Source: Shewanella kaireitica (GTDB taxonomy: Bacteria; Pseudomonadota; Gammaproteobacteria; Enterobacterales; Shewanellaceae). Taken from it: a stretch of 60,178 nucleotides of DNA. The notes beneath the pieces are model-generated. The model made no database searches, was not told where the DNA came from, and saw only the letters and a list, made by a program, of their open reading frames with translations. The translations under genes were made by a program, and so were the position numbers. Each line of letters opens with the position of its first letter. Positions within the stretch are counted from its first letter, which is position 1. The DNA is taken from the NCBI RefSeq assembly GCF_023284045.1, contig NZ_JAKIKQ010000024.1, forward strand, positions 1-60,178, written 5' to 3'. Positions 35,303 to 43,250 of this stretch are shown in pieces.

Positions 35303-36460
35303 CTACCATGCGCCACCGAATTGTAGGTACACAGTCCACTCTTCAGGGCCTTTAGCGATATCAATTCCAGTTCTTAACCCCAGCTGACGAGCAACTAGAT
35401 ACCTAAAGCCAGCACCTTGTGCATTTTGCCACTTAGCTTGATTAAAGCTTTGGTCGTTATTGACTGCTTTGCCTGTGCCTGCAAAACCTAAAACAGTCCA
35501 GCGGTCGTCTATGTCATAGCTGACCTCTACTTCAGCGAGTGCGGTATTATCTGCTTGGTAACGCATTGCTGCCATGCCGCGCATATCAATAAAAGGTTTA
35601 GCATAAAAAGGTGCACCGTCTGTTGTTGATTTAGCATCAAGGCGCATGGCGACTCCCCACTTAGGCGCTACTCGGTGATAGCTCTGAACAAATGCGTGGT
35701 AATCTTGATAATCAAAATCTCCGCCGACACCTTTGCCATGCATATTAGCCTTCACACCAGCTTTGGTGCCTTTTCTGGGGGCAAACTGATTGTCTCGACT
35801 GTCATAGGTGAGTTTGAGCCCTAAATGAGCGTCTGTACTATCTAATGCCAGGGGGTCAATACCTGGCAGCATAGAAGAGAGGTCAAAAGATGCCTCTGAA
35901 CTCATATTGACGTAATCGGCACCTATGAAGAAATTACTACTGCCGATCCTAAAGTCGATATCTTGGAAGAAATATAAGCCTTTAATGTTGAACTTATTGG
36001 CTTGATCTGAGCCCTCCTGGTAGTACTGTAGGTTGAAGTCAGCGCCGAATATACCGCCCAAGTAACGGATATTGTCGTTCTTCCAATTACCTGAATGGAA
36101 CACTCCTGCGAGCGAGCTTCCATTGCTAGTGGCTGCACCGACTACACCCGTAACGCTTGGTGGGATCTCAGAGACTTGTTCGGGGTTCTGTTCACGGATA
36201 GCTTTCTGCTCCTCCGTTTCATGAAAAAACAGCAAGGCTGCGCCGCCACCAGTACCTACAGCTGGCTCTGTAATAATCAGTGGAATAGGCATAAAGCCAG
36301 CTGAGTTATCCAAAATCCATTGACTAGCGTCTATACGCCCATCTATTGGATCTTTAAAGCCATCCATAAAGCTTGCTGATGCAATGTTAGGCAGCATTAA
36401 CAGTGATAATGCGCCTACCAAGGCCGTTTTTACGGCCGGTTTATTGTTGCTAGTTTTCAT
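35303..36460 (-). CDS. BamA-like outer-membrane barrel protein, paralogue 2
   Basis: A 385-residue predicted outer-membrane beta-barrel with a signal peptide (ending IASA, about 30 residues) and no POTRA domain. The C-terminal part is of the surface-antigen type and ends LQFGGAW. Paralogue of 31283-32470, sharing ITEPAVGTG, SRDNQFxPxxG and IDIAKGPE. I chose the ATG at 36460 because GGGGGAG lies seven bases upstream; the open frame extends 16 codons more. It follows the glycine-zipper gene by about 50 bases and is probably co-transcribed with it. Confidence 0.83.
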   Translation of the reverse strand: MKTSNNKPAVKTALVGALSLLMLPNIASASFMDGFKDPIDGRIDASQWILDNSAGFMPIPLIITEPAVGTGGGAALLFFHETEEQKAIREQNPEQVSEIPPSVTGVVGAATSNGSSLAGVFHSGNWKNDNIRYLGGIFGADFNLQYYQEGSDQANKFNIKGLYFFQDIDFRIGSSNFFIGADYVNMSSEASFDLSSMLPGIDPLALDSTDAHLGLKLTYDSRDNQFAPRKGTKAGVKANMHGKGVGGDFDYQDYHAFVQSYHRVAPKWGVAMRLDAKSTTDGAPFYAKPFIDMRGMAAMRYQADNTALAEVEVSYDIDDRWTVLGFAGTGKAVNNDQSFNQAKWQNAQGAGFRYLVARQLGLRTGIDIAKGPEEWTVYLQFGGAW

Positions 36461-36510
36461 GTTCACTCCCCCAAGGATTGCGCGCTGCGTTAAAACAGCG
36501 CGCGACAAAA

Positions 36511-36864
36511 CTAATAATCGCTAAAGATGATGTCGTCGGCGATGGCGTCTTCTACTGCCATATCATCGAGTTCATCTATGATTAAACCGTCTTCCAGATC
36601 TTGCATGTCACGGTTACAGCGATCTCGCCTGATTTCGCCTTCAATTAGGCCGTCAATCGCTCCGACTGCAGCGCCAATTTGCGCTCCACGTTTAGCGCCC
36701 TCTCTGCCGTCGGCAATAGCGCCTAACCCTGTGCCAATCAAGCCGCCCTCTAGTGCACCGCCGACAACATTGCCTAAGGTATCGTCGCAGTAATCAGCAA
36801 GTGAGCTTGTGGCTACACAGCTGAGGCTCAGGGTTGCCGTGATCAATAGATGTTTAAGTTTCAT
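36511..36864 (-). CDS. Small exported glycine-zipper protein
   Basis: A 117-residue protein with a signal peptide (ends SLA), a glycine zipper at about 33-75 (GNVVGGALEGGLIGTGLGAI and GAQIGAAVGAIDG), and a strongly acidic C-terminus. Two cysteines, one before and one after the zipper, could form a disulfide. The ATG at 36864 follows GAGG; the open frame is longer by 14 codons. It precedes the BamA-like gene in an apparent operon. Glycine zippers mediate membrane insertion or oligomerisation; the specific role is unknown. Confidence 0.8.
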   Translation of the reverse strand: MKLKHLLITATLSLSCVATSSLADYCDDTLGNVVGGALEGGLIGTGLGAIADGREGAKRGAQIGAAVGAIDGLIEGEIRRDRCNRDMQDLEDGLIIDELDDMAVEDAIADDIIFSDY

Positions 36865-36927
36865 AGTGTTACCTCGTCGTAATAGTGTGATTAACTTGAA
36901 GGACATTTTATTTGAATATATTCAATA

Positions 36928-36969
36928 CTAAGAGTTAGTTTGTATCGTCAAATCGAATGGGTTGTTTGA
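36928..36969 (-). promoter_or_regulatory. Shared motif upstream of the glycine-zipper/BamA-like operon
   Basis: Plus-strand AGTTAGTTTGTATC, then AATCGAATG four bases later, then TTGTT. The blocks match 35210-35252 almost exactly and with identical spacing. About 70-105 bases before the start at 36864. Confidence 0.55.
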
Positions 36970-37127
36970 GCTTGAATAACAGCGAAGATCTCACTGTTCG
37001 GCATAGGCATTTTTCGGCCTGGTCACAGTGGCTTTCTAACTAGGAGGGCGGAAATGGTAGAGAGTGGATCTAGCCCAAGCTAGACCAACTCTATGGTTTA
37101 GGGGTAAAGAGAATTACTTTTAGGTCG

Positions 37128-37307
37128 TTACAACATCAGCTCTGCTGAAGTGATTTTAAAGCTTTGCAGATCTTCCTTTATAGCACGGGCAATTACTTGT
37201 CTTTTGGCACCTTGTAGCGTGGTGTCCTTAATGATGACTTTGTCTGTAAAGCGCTTAGTTGTTGCTCCTAATTGGTGATAAAACGAGTAACGGATTAGAT
37301 AGGTCAT
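37128..37307 (-). CDS. Small hypothetical protein (59 residues)
   Basis: A 59-codon frame, MTYLIRYSFYHQLGATTKRF at its start and ITSAELML at its end, with TTTAGGAAACC just upstream of the ATG. Composition looks like a folded cytoplasmic protein: basic and hydrophobic residues alternate, with no signal or membrane segment. An inverted repeat (about 37058-37091) lies beyond its stop. I do not recognise the family. The gene stands alone between the glycine-zipper operon and a 68-residue membrane protein gene. Confidence 0.6.
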   Translation of the reverse strand: MTYLIRYSFYHQLGATTKRFTDKVIIKDTTLQGAKRQVIARAIKEDLQSFKITSAELML

Positions 37308-37692
37308 AGGTTTCCTAAACTAAAGTGAATTGATTCCCTTTTATAATTTGCGTTTAAAGAGAGGTTTTATCCTTATCCTTGATATTTGTTAATAGCAGTT
37401 CAGAATGCTGTGATAGTTGGTTTAATATCATCAACTTCATTACTTACTTAGCTGATTTAACTGATCTTGGATAAGATTTGCCGTTATTTTATAGGAGTAT
37501 ATTGAATAGTAGTTGTTAGTTATTATATGCATAGCGAATAGATTGTAATGGTGAAGAAGAGCGTATAAATATGAGAGATATGTCTTTTTAATGCTAAGCT
37601 AGCCACTACCTATTCGAAATGGTTGTACAAAGTCATTAACCCTATAGTTAATTTAGTTGGAAAATAGCCGAAAATTAATTTTGGAGGCTAGC
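37308..37692. other. Intergenic region with one motif copy
   Basis: AT-rich 385-base gap between two small genes transcribed away from each other. The only structure noticed is GTTAGTTATTATATG...GCGAAT...ATTGT at 37515-37546, which follows the pattern found at 35210 and 36928, so it may hold the promoters and operator for both small genes. Confidence 0.4.
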
Positions 37693-37899
37693 ATGCCAAT
37701 TCAATTGTTAGATAAGTTATTCACTCATAAAGCTGATGGTCTGAATAGTACCGAAGCTCAAGCAGATGTTTCTTTTCTGGATAAAGGAGTGACTCTGGTT
37801 TCTACCGTTGCACTAATCGCTCTATTTGTTGCTTATGAAACCTTATTAGATGAACACTTACATATTCAAGTGTTACTTGAAAACCTGTTGAGGTTGTAA
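37693..37899 (+). CDS. Small single-span membrane protein (68 residues)
   Basis: A 68-residue protein with one hydrophobic segment (about 32-50, VTLVSTVALIALFVAYETLL) between a polar N-terminus and a short C-terminal tail. GGAGG lies seven bases before the ATG at 37693; a TTG at 37657 is in frame but has no ribosome site. No family recognised. It converges with the LysR gene across a perfect 12-bp stem. Confidence 0.7.
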   Translation: MPIQLLDKLFTHKADGLNSTEAQADVSFLDKGVTLVSTVALIALFVAYETLLDEHLHIQVLLENLLRL

Positions 37900-37918
37900 T
37901 TGATGTTATCTAAGTTAG

Positions 37919-37953
37919 CCTTGGCTATCTAGCTGTTTATAAGATAGCCAAGG
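37919..37953. terminator. Bidirectional hairpin between the small gene and the LysR gene
   Basis: CCTTGGCTATCT and AGATAGCCAAGG form a perfect 12-bp stem with an 11-base loop. T tracts are weak on both sides, but the position between convergent genes suggests termination. Confidence 0.7.
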
Positions 37954-37961
37954 TAAAACTA

Positions 37962-38834
37962 TTATCCCTGCATTTGATCCACAATAAACCCCATCGCAGG
38001 CCCTTTAGGGCTGTTAGATTTCCAGATCAGGTCAATTGCTGAGTACATTTTAGTTTTATTAAACTCTGGTGTGAATTGACTAATGGTGCCAATTGCCAGC
38101 TTTTCATCTAGCATAGTTTTCGGTAAAAAAGCCCAGCCCAAATCTTGTTCAACCAAACGGATCATATCGTCTTGATCTGATGCCTCCCATGTTTCCTGCG
38201 ATACTAGTGCTGAGTTTTTAAGCAGCTTATGCTGCAACATGCTGGTGCAGGTAATCTGTCTTTCGGTAATCAGCATTTCATTATCTATCACTTCCATATC
38301 TGCAAACTTGGAGTCTGGGCTGCAAACACAAACCCACTCGACTTGAGTGATGGTGACGAAATCTAAGTTTTCAGGAATAGCATCCGACGCAATATTGAAG
38401 CCAAGGTTAGCGGTCTGCTCTACGAGTGCACGGTTGAGTTCATCGCCAAATAGCTTAATCAGCTTGATTCGGGTAAATGGGAATGCTTGCGCCATTTTTT
38501 CAAGTGCTGAATCAAAAACTGACATAGGCACAAGAGGGTCAACGGCAATGACCAACTCATCTTCTACTTCTTCGATTGTACCTTGCGCATAGTTTTCCAT
38601 TCTATTGGCTTGGCGAATGATAACTTTTGCTTGTTGATAAAGGCGCTCACCTTGCTGAGTCAGCGTCGGGTATTTAGTGCTTCGATCAAATAGATTAACC
38701 CCTAAGTCAAGTTCAAGGTTATTCACCCCAATACTGACCGAGCTTTGGCTTTTACCTATGTGTCTAGCAGCGGCCGAAAAAGAGCCTTTCTCAGCAGCTG
38801 CTACAAATGCATTAAGTTGTTCTAGATTTAGCAT
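37962..38834 (-). CDS. LysR-family transcriptional regulator
   Basis: A 290-residue DNA-binding regulator. The N-terminal winged helix-turn-helix is clear (LEQLNAFVAAAEKGSFSAAA, with IGKSQSSVSIGVNNLE as the recognition region), followed by a periplasmic-binding-like effector domain. It is divergent from the outer-membrane protein gene at 38940 with a 105-base gap, so it probably controls that gene. ATTCGAAT at about 38913 in the gap is a candidate palindromic site. Effector unknown. Confidence 0.88.
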   Translation of the reverse strand: MLNLEQLNAFVAAAEKGSFSAAARHIGKSQSSVSIGVNNLELDLGVNLFDRSTKYPTLTQQGERLYQQAKVIIRQANRMENYAQGTIEEVEDELVIAVDPLVPMSVFDSALEKMAQAFPFTRIKLIKLFGDELNRALVEQTANLGFNIASDAIPENLDFVTITQVEWVCVCSPDSKFADMEVIDNEMLITERQITCTSMLQHKLLKNSALVSQETWEASDQDDMIRLVEQDLGWAFLPKTMLDEKLAIGTISQFTPEFNKTKMYSAIDLIWKSNSPKGPAMGFIVDQMQG

Positions 38835-38939
38835 TGGTCACCTATTCGCTTTGTTAATACTATCTGATTTAATCTATTAAACACTTTTTGGGATACTGGC
38901 GCCAGTTAATTATTCGAATCAAACCCAAGAGGCTCTATT

Positions 38940-39629
38940 ATGAAAACACTTACTTCAACATTAACTGCACTATCAATCGCAACTTTATTCTCTTTTAATG
39001 CTTTTGCTGCAGAGGCTGAAGTTGAGAAAGATGTTAACTACGGTGATCCTACCGCCAGTTTCTCAACCATAGGTATCTCAGCCAGTAAAGATACCACTCA
39101 ATTAAATGGTATGGCCGGTTTTGGCGCTAATATTTTTCAGCTAGATCTTGCTGCCGACAATAAAACTGGCGATTTAAACGGGCGAGGTCGCTACTTTCAT
39201 GTGACTGATGGCCTTGGTTACTCCGTTGATGTACTTGCTGATGCGAACTCTCAAACTGTTCTCGGTGGTCTTATTTATAAGTTTCAGTTAACTGACAATA
39301 TTTCTATCTTTCCAATGCTTAGCGGTGGTGCCACACAGGTGAAACGCCCAGGTGAAGACAACAAATATGACCGTTCAGGTCTTGCTCAGGCCGGCGTATA
39401 TGCAATGTACGGTTTTGATGCTGGCCACTGGATATATGCTAACCCAAAGACAACTTACCACCTGAAGAACAAAGAGTTCATTAACCAGATAGAGGTTGGT
39501 GGTGGTTTCATGGTGAGCAGTAATATCTCTGTCGGCGCCAAGGTTGAGTATACCGCCGAGCACAAAAACCAGTTTGGCACCATGAAAGCTGACACTGTGA
39601 CTTGGTTACAAGCAAACTACTATTTCTAG
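38940..39629 (+). CDS. Small outer-membrane beta-barrel protein
   Basis: A 229-residue protein with a signal peptide cut after NAFAA and a body of alternating beta strands with a terminal aromatic (QANYYF), typical of an eight- to ten-stranded barrel. I recognise no precise family. It is divergent from, and probably regulated by, the LysR-type gene. GAGG lies about eight bases upstream of the ATG. A terminator follows at 39718. Confidence 0.78.
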   Translation: MKTLTSTLTALSIATLFSFNAFAAEAEVEKDVNYGDPTASFSTIGISASKDTTQLNGMAGFGANIFQLDLAADNKTGDLNGRGRYFHVTDGLGYSVDVLADANSQTVLGGLIYKFQLTDNISIFPMLSGGATQVKRPGEDNKYDRSGLAQAGVYAMYGFDAGHWIYANPKTTYHLKNKEFINQIEVGGGFMVSSNISVGAKVEYTAEHKNQFGTMKADTVTWLQANYYF

Positions 39630-39717
39630 GAGGGGAGTGTTGAAGTTGGTCTTCAGCTTAATCAGACCAGTTATTAACGCAACAGAGCAAAATTTAATTG
39701 CACTCTGTTCGCCATAG

Positions 39718-39749
39718 AAAACACCGCTACTTAAAATAGCGGTGTTTTT
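39718..39749 (+). terminator. Intrinsic terminator after the outer-membrane protein gene
   Basis: AAACACCGCTA and TAGCGGTGTTT pair around CTTAAAA and end in T5. A weaker hairpin (ACAGAG/CTCTGT) lies just before it. Confidence 0.88.
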
Positions 39750-39829
39750 ACATATGTAACTCAAAACTGTTAGCTGTTTCGTATCTCAGCGCACTATATT
39801 ACGGTACACTCCGCGCCAACAAAGGTTAT

Positions 39830-40003
39830 GTTGGTAAGAGTAAATTTTACCAGATAATGTTTGTCAGCAATTGACAGATAAGATTGCTGACAGCAAGACT
39901 CGCAGGTCACTGACGCAAGCAGCGTTTCGTGGATCTCTCACCCAAGTTTAATCACTTTGGGGCTCTACCTGCCGTAGCCATGTCGCTAATGAATCGTCAT
40001 TAG
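39830..40003 (+). ncRNA. Structured 5' leader of the purine permease, candidate cis-regulatory RNA
   Basis: About 170 bases with serial paired elements: TGGTAA/TTACCA (39832-39852), a perfect nine-base stem GTCAGCAAT/ATTGCTGAC (39863-39891), an enclosing stem GCAGGT/ACCTGC (39902-39907 with 39967-39972) that holds two hairpins, GACGC/GCGTT (39912-39926) and CCCAAGT/ACTTTGGG (39941-39961), and a perfect seven-base stem CTAATGA/TCATTAG (39986-40003) close to the ribosome site. The three-way junction followed by a hairpin near the start codon is how many riboswitches look. It does not match the purine riboswitch core or others I can recall. Confidence 0.45.
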
Positions 40004-40038
40004 TTAACTGATATTTAAGAGATCAAGGTAAAATAATT

Positions 40039-41397
40039 ATGAAGTCTGCACAGACTCTTTCAAACTCGACTGTCCCTGCCGATTCATTCTTGGATCGATA
40101 TTTCAATATTTCAGCCCGTGGAAGTACCTTAAAGCGTGAAGTTATCGCTGGCTTTACTACGTTTTTAGCCATGGTTTACTCCGTTATTGTGGTACCTAAC
40201 ATGCTAGGCACTGCCGGTTTTGACCCCGCGGCTGTGTTTATTGCGACCTGTTTAATAGCCGCTTTTGGCTCCTTACTTATGGGGCTATGGGCTAATCTGC
40301 CAATGGCGATTGGCTGCGCAATCTCCCTCACAGCATTTACCGCTTTTAGTATGGTGTTAGGGCAGGGAATTTCAATTCCAGTTACACTTGGCGCTATCTT
40401 TTTAATGGGGGTCGTATTTACCCTTGTTAGCGTGACTGGTATACGCCAGTGGGTATTGACTAATCTGCCCAAGGGGATAGCTCACGGTACGGGAATTGGT
40501 ATCGGCTTATTCCTATTACTTATTGCGACCAATAGCGTGAATTTGATTGTATCGAATGACGCTGGTTTACCGGTAAAACTTGGCGATATTAATAGTCTAC
40601 CTGTAATAGCGACGATTGTTGGCCTCGCAGCCACAATCGGGCTTGAACGCCGTGGCATGCCGGGCGGGATCTTGTTAGTAATTATCGCATTGTCTGTGTT
40701 TGGTCTAGTGTTCGACCCGAGCGTGACATATCAAGGTTTGTTTGCACTGCCTGACTTAATGTCTGAAACCTCACTCATCGGTCAGCTTGATGTGATGGGC
40801 GCACTCAACCCAGTGGTATTGCCTATTGTGTTGGCGTTAGTCATGACGGCGATTTTTGATGCAACAGGTACCATTCGCGCGGTTGCAGGGCAAGCTGAAT
40901 TGCTGGATGAAAAAGACAATATTGTCGGTGGTGGTAGAGCACTGACATCAGATTCGGTCAGTAGTATTTTTGCAGGTGCTGTCGGCGGCGCTCCAGCAGC
41001 AGTTTATATTGAGTCGGCTGCGGGCACTGCGGCTGGCGGAAAGACGGGTCTTACGGCGACTATTGTTGGTGTACTGTTTTTGCTGATGATGTTCTTAGCA
41101 CCTCTGAGCTATTTAGTTCCCGCTTACGCGACTGCGCCAGCATTAATGTATGTTGGACTGCTCATGTTAAGTAACGTCACCAAGCTTGATTTTGACGATA
41201 AAGTCGATGCGATGGCAGGTCTAACTTGTGCGGTATTCATTATCTTAAGCTGTAACATTGTTACTGGGATTATGCTTGGTTTTGTTACGTTAGTTATAGG
41301 TAGAATTTGTAGTGGTGAGTGGCGTAAATTAAAGCTAGGCGTAATAGCGATTACTCTTGGTCTGGTCGTCTTTTATATGGGTGGCTGGGCGATTTAA
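40039..41397 (+). CDS. NCS2/AzgA-family purine permease
   Basis: A 452-residue inner-membrane transporter with 12 or more hydrophobic segments, of the AzgA-like branch carrying adenine, guanine or hypoxanthine. Visible family features are REVIAGFTTFLAMVYSVIVVP at the first segment, LPMAIGCAISLTAF, and the signature FDATGTIRAVAGQAEL followed by GGRALTSDSVSS. Substrate cannot be fixed from sequence. The gene has an unusually long structured leader. A clear terminator follows, so it is a single-gene unit. Confidence 0.9.
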   Translation: MKSAQTLSNSTVPADSFLDRYFNISARGSTLKREVIAGFTTFLAMVYSVIVVPNMLGTAGFDPAAVFIATCLIAAFGSLLMGLWANLPMAIGCAISLTAFTAFSMVLGQGISIPVTLGAIFLMGVVFTLVSVTGIRQWVLTNLPKGIAHGTGIGIGLFLLLIATNSVNLIVSNDAGLPVKLGDINSLPVIATIVGLAATIGLERRGMPGGILLVIIALSVFGLVFDPSVTYQGLFALPDLMSETSLIGQLDVMGALNPVVLPIVLALVMTAIFDATGTIRAVAGQAELLDEKDNIVGGGRALTSDSVSSIFAGAVGGAPAAVYIESAAGTAAGGKTGLTATIVGVLFLLMMFLAPLSYLVPAYATAPALMYVGLLMLSNVTKLDFDDKVDAMAGLTCAVFIILSCNIVTGIMLGFVTLVIGRICSGEWRKLKLGVIAITLGLVVFYMGGWAI

Positions 41398-41433
41398 AGC
41401 TAGATCTACTGACAAGATAAAGCAGATTTTAAC

Positions 41434-41468
41434 TTAGCGCCAACCATACTGTTGGCGCTATTTTTTTG
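41434..41468 (+). terminator. Intrinsic terminator after the purine permease
   Basis: TAGCGCCAAC and GTTGGCGCTA pair around CATACT, followed by T7. It sits between convergent genes and may serve both. Confidence 0.9.
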
Positions 41469-41481
41469 TGAATTGTTAGGG

Positions 41482-43227
41482 CTATTTTATTGTGCCTATT
41501 TCTGGTCGGTGGCAATCAAAATAGCGGCTGCGTTTTTTGTCTTTTAGCTTATGAGTATCAACAAGCACTAGCCCATCGATACAATCACCAAATTCAGCAT
41601 CTATGCCGAAATCTAGAAAACTAACGCCATCGTCATTACATAGTTCGCCATATTGCTTATAAAGCGCCGGTACAGAAGCGCCCATACTGGCCATGGTTTG
41701 TTTTAGCTGTTTAAAGCCTTGAGCATAATCCAACTGAGTGTACTGTTGATTGAGCTGATGCAGTTTGTCTTCATTAAATGTATAGGGGCTAAACGAACGG
41801 GCAAGAGATTGCTCATTAGAAAATTTTGTTTTATAGAAATGGATTAACCGCTCTTTAGCAGGTTCCGGTAAATGATCGCTTAATGAGACTGGGCCAAAGA
41901 GATATCGATATTGTGGATTTTTAACTAGAAACGCACCAATCCCAACCCAGAGGTAATCTAAACTACGTTTGCCCCAATATTTAGGCTGTACAAAACTGCG
42001 ACCAAGCTCAAGCCCTTGTTCAAAGTAGGGCGCGAAGTCGGGTTGATATTCAAATAAAGACTGACTGTAGAGTGCATTACTTCCCTGTTTTTGATGTACC
42101 TCTTTGGCGCCTGCGAAGCGGTATGAGCCGACGATCTCTAAGCCGATGGGATCCCACAATACTAAGTGTTGATAGTAGCGGTCGTATTTATCAGTGTCTC
42201 TGCGCTTTCCTGTGCCTTCGCCTACTGCACGGAAAGCTATCTCTCTAAGCCGACCAATTTCACGCATAATCGGATTACTTGTTTGGTGTTGATACAGAAA
42301 AATCTTCTTTTTGTCACTGGTCTCTCCAAGGAGTTCACACTGTAACAGTGCCGTTTGTAGTTCACTTCGTGACTCAGGGTGGGCGATTGCACTTTGAGTG
42401 GTGAACAGCGGACTGCGATTTTTACCAATGCGATAAAGATGATTCTTAAGCAGCTTAACTTTTGTTTTAAGTGGAAAATCAGAACTGTTTACCACCTCCT
42501 TTGGGATCAACTCTCCAATACGTACTGGCATGGTTTTCTTAGCTTGTTTAAACATCTCTTTGACCAGCATCAAACTGGCTAATGGTTTATAAAGCATTGA
42601 AGCACCGTAAAAAGCGGCCGAGTTTTTAGCATCCGCATGCATAGGTAATAACGGCGCATTACAGGCTTTAGCTATTTTCAAAAAGCCACTGTGCCAATGA
42701 AGATCGATAACACCAGTGGGACGTAGGCGTGAAACCTCTCCACTAGGGAAAATTAGCACCGCACCTTCATCGCGCAAGTGTTTGTGAATATTATCTAGAT
42801 GCTGTTTGGGGGTACCGCCTGTCATATTGCGCACGGGCAACAATATTGAATGTAGCGGTTCTAACGTCATCAACAGTTCATTGGCGACCACTTTTATGTC
42901 AGGCCTCACTTTGCTAATCAGTTTTATCATGGCTAAAGCATCCAGCGAACCAATTGGGTGGTTCGCATAGATAACTACACGTCCCTCAATTGGAATATTC
43001 TCAACTTCATTGTTAGGAACGCTGTAACTGAAATTAAAGCTGTTGAGTACTTGCTCAACAAAATCGACGCCCTGTAAAAATGAAAATTTGTTGGCAATGT
43101 CATTGCACTCTTTTTCTTTAAGTAGATAACGAAGCATTGCTTTAGTGGGGGTTGCTAACCATGGGCTCTTATCGAGCAATGGTAAGTTCTTTTCAACGAC
43201 ATTATCGACGGTAAAAATCATAATCAA
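41482..43227 (-). CDS. olsF: Bifunctional acyltransferase, OlsF-like ornithine-lipid synthase
   Basis: A 581-residue fusion of an N-terminal PlsC-type acyltransferase (about 70-290; NHPIGSLDAL and FPSGEVSR) and a C-terminal GNAT/OlsB-like domain (about 320-540; LREIAFRAVGEGTGKRRDTD). This order matches OlsF, which makes ornithine lipids in two steps, as studied in Serratia and with homologues in Vibrio. It would act at the inner-membrane face and supply phosphorus-free lipids. The next gene downstream of its promoter side is an LpxH-like enzyme, transcribed in the same direction with a short gap, so they form an operon. A related hemolysin-type acyltransferase is the alternative. Confidence 0.72.
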   Translation of the reverse strand: MIMIFTVDNVVEKNLPLLDKSPWLATPTKAMLRYLLKEKECNDIANKFSFLQGVDFVEQVLNSFNFSYSVPNNEVENIPIEGRVVIYANHPIGSLDALAMIKLISKVRPDIKVVANELLMTLEPLHSILLPVRNMTGGTPKQHLDNIHKHLRDEGAVLIFPSGEVSRLRPTGVIDLHWHSGFLKIAKACNAPLLPMHADAKNSAAFYGASMLYKPLASLMLVKEMFKQAKKTMPVRIGELIPKEVVNSSDFPLKTKVKLLKNHLYRIGKNRSPLFTTQSAIAHPESRSELQTALLQCELLGETSDKKKIFLYQHQTSNPIMREIGRLREIAFRAVGEGTGKRRDTDKYDRYYQHLVLWDPIGLEIVGSYRFAGAKEVHQKQGSNALYSQSLFEYQPDFAPYFEQGLELGRSFVQPKYWGKRSLDYLWVGIGAFLVKNPQYRYLFGPVSLSDHLPEPAKERLIHFYKTKFSNEQSLARSFSPYTFNEDKLHQLNQQYTQLDYAQGFKQLKQTMASMGASVPALYKQYGELCNDDGVSFLDFGIDAEFGDCIDGLVLVDTHKLKDKKRSRYFDCHRPEIGTIK

Positions 43228-43250
43228 GCCCTTATATGGCTGCTAAGAGG

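Noticed and set aside
37047..37083. Nine-codon frame after AGGAGGGCGG near 37060
   Set aside because: The ribosome-like site is strong but the peptide is too short to judge and nothing is translated downstream on that strand for 600 bases.
39893..39980. Known purine or cyclic-di-GMP (GEMM) riboswitch before the permease
   Set aside because: Core conserved bases of the purine aptamer are absent, and only a short GACGCAA-like word recalls GEMM; the surrounding architecture does not fit.
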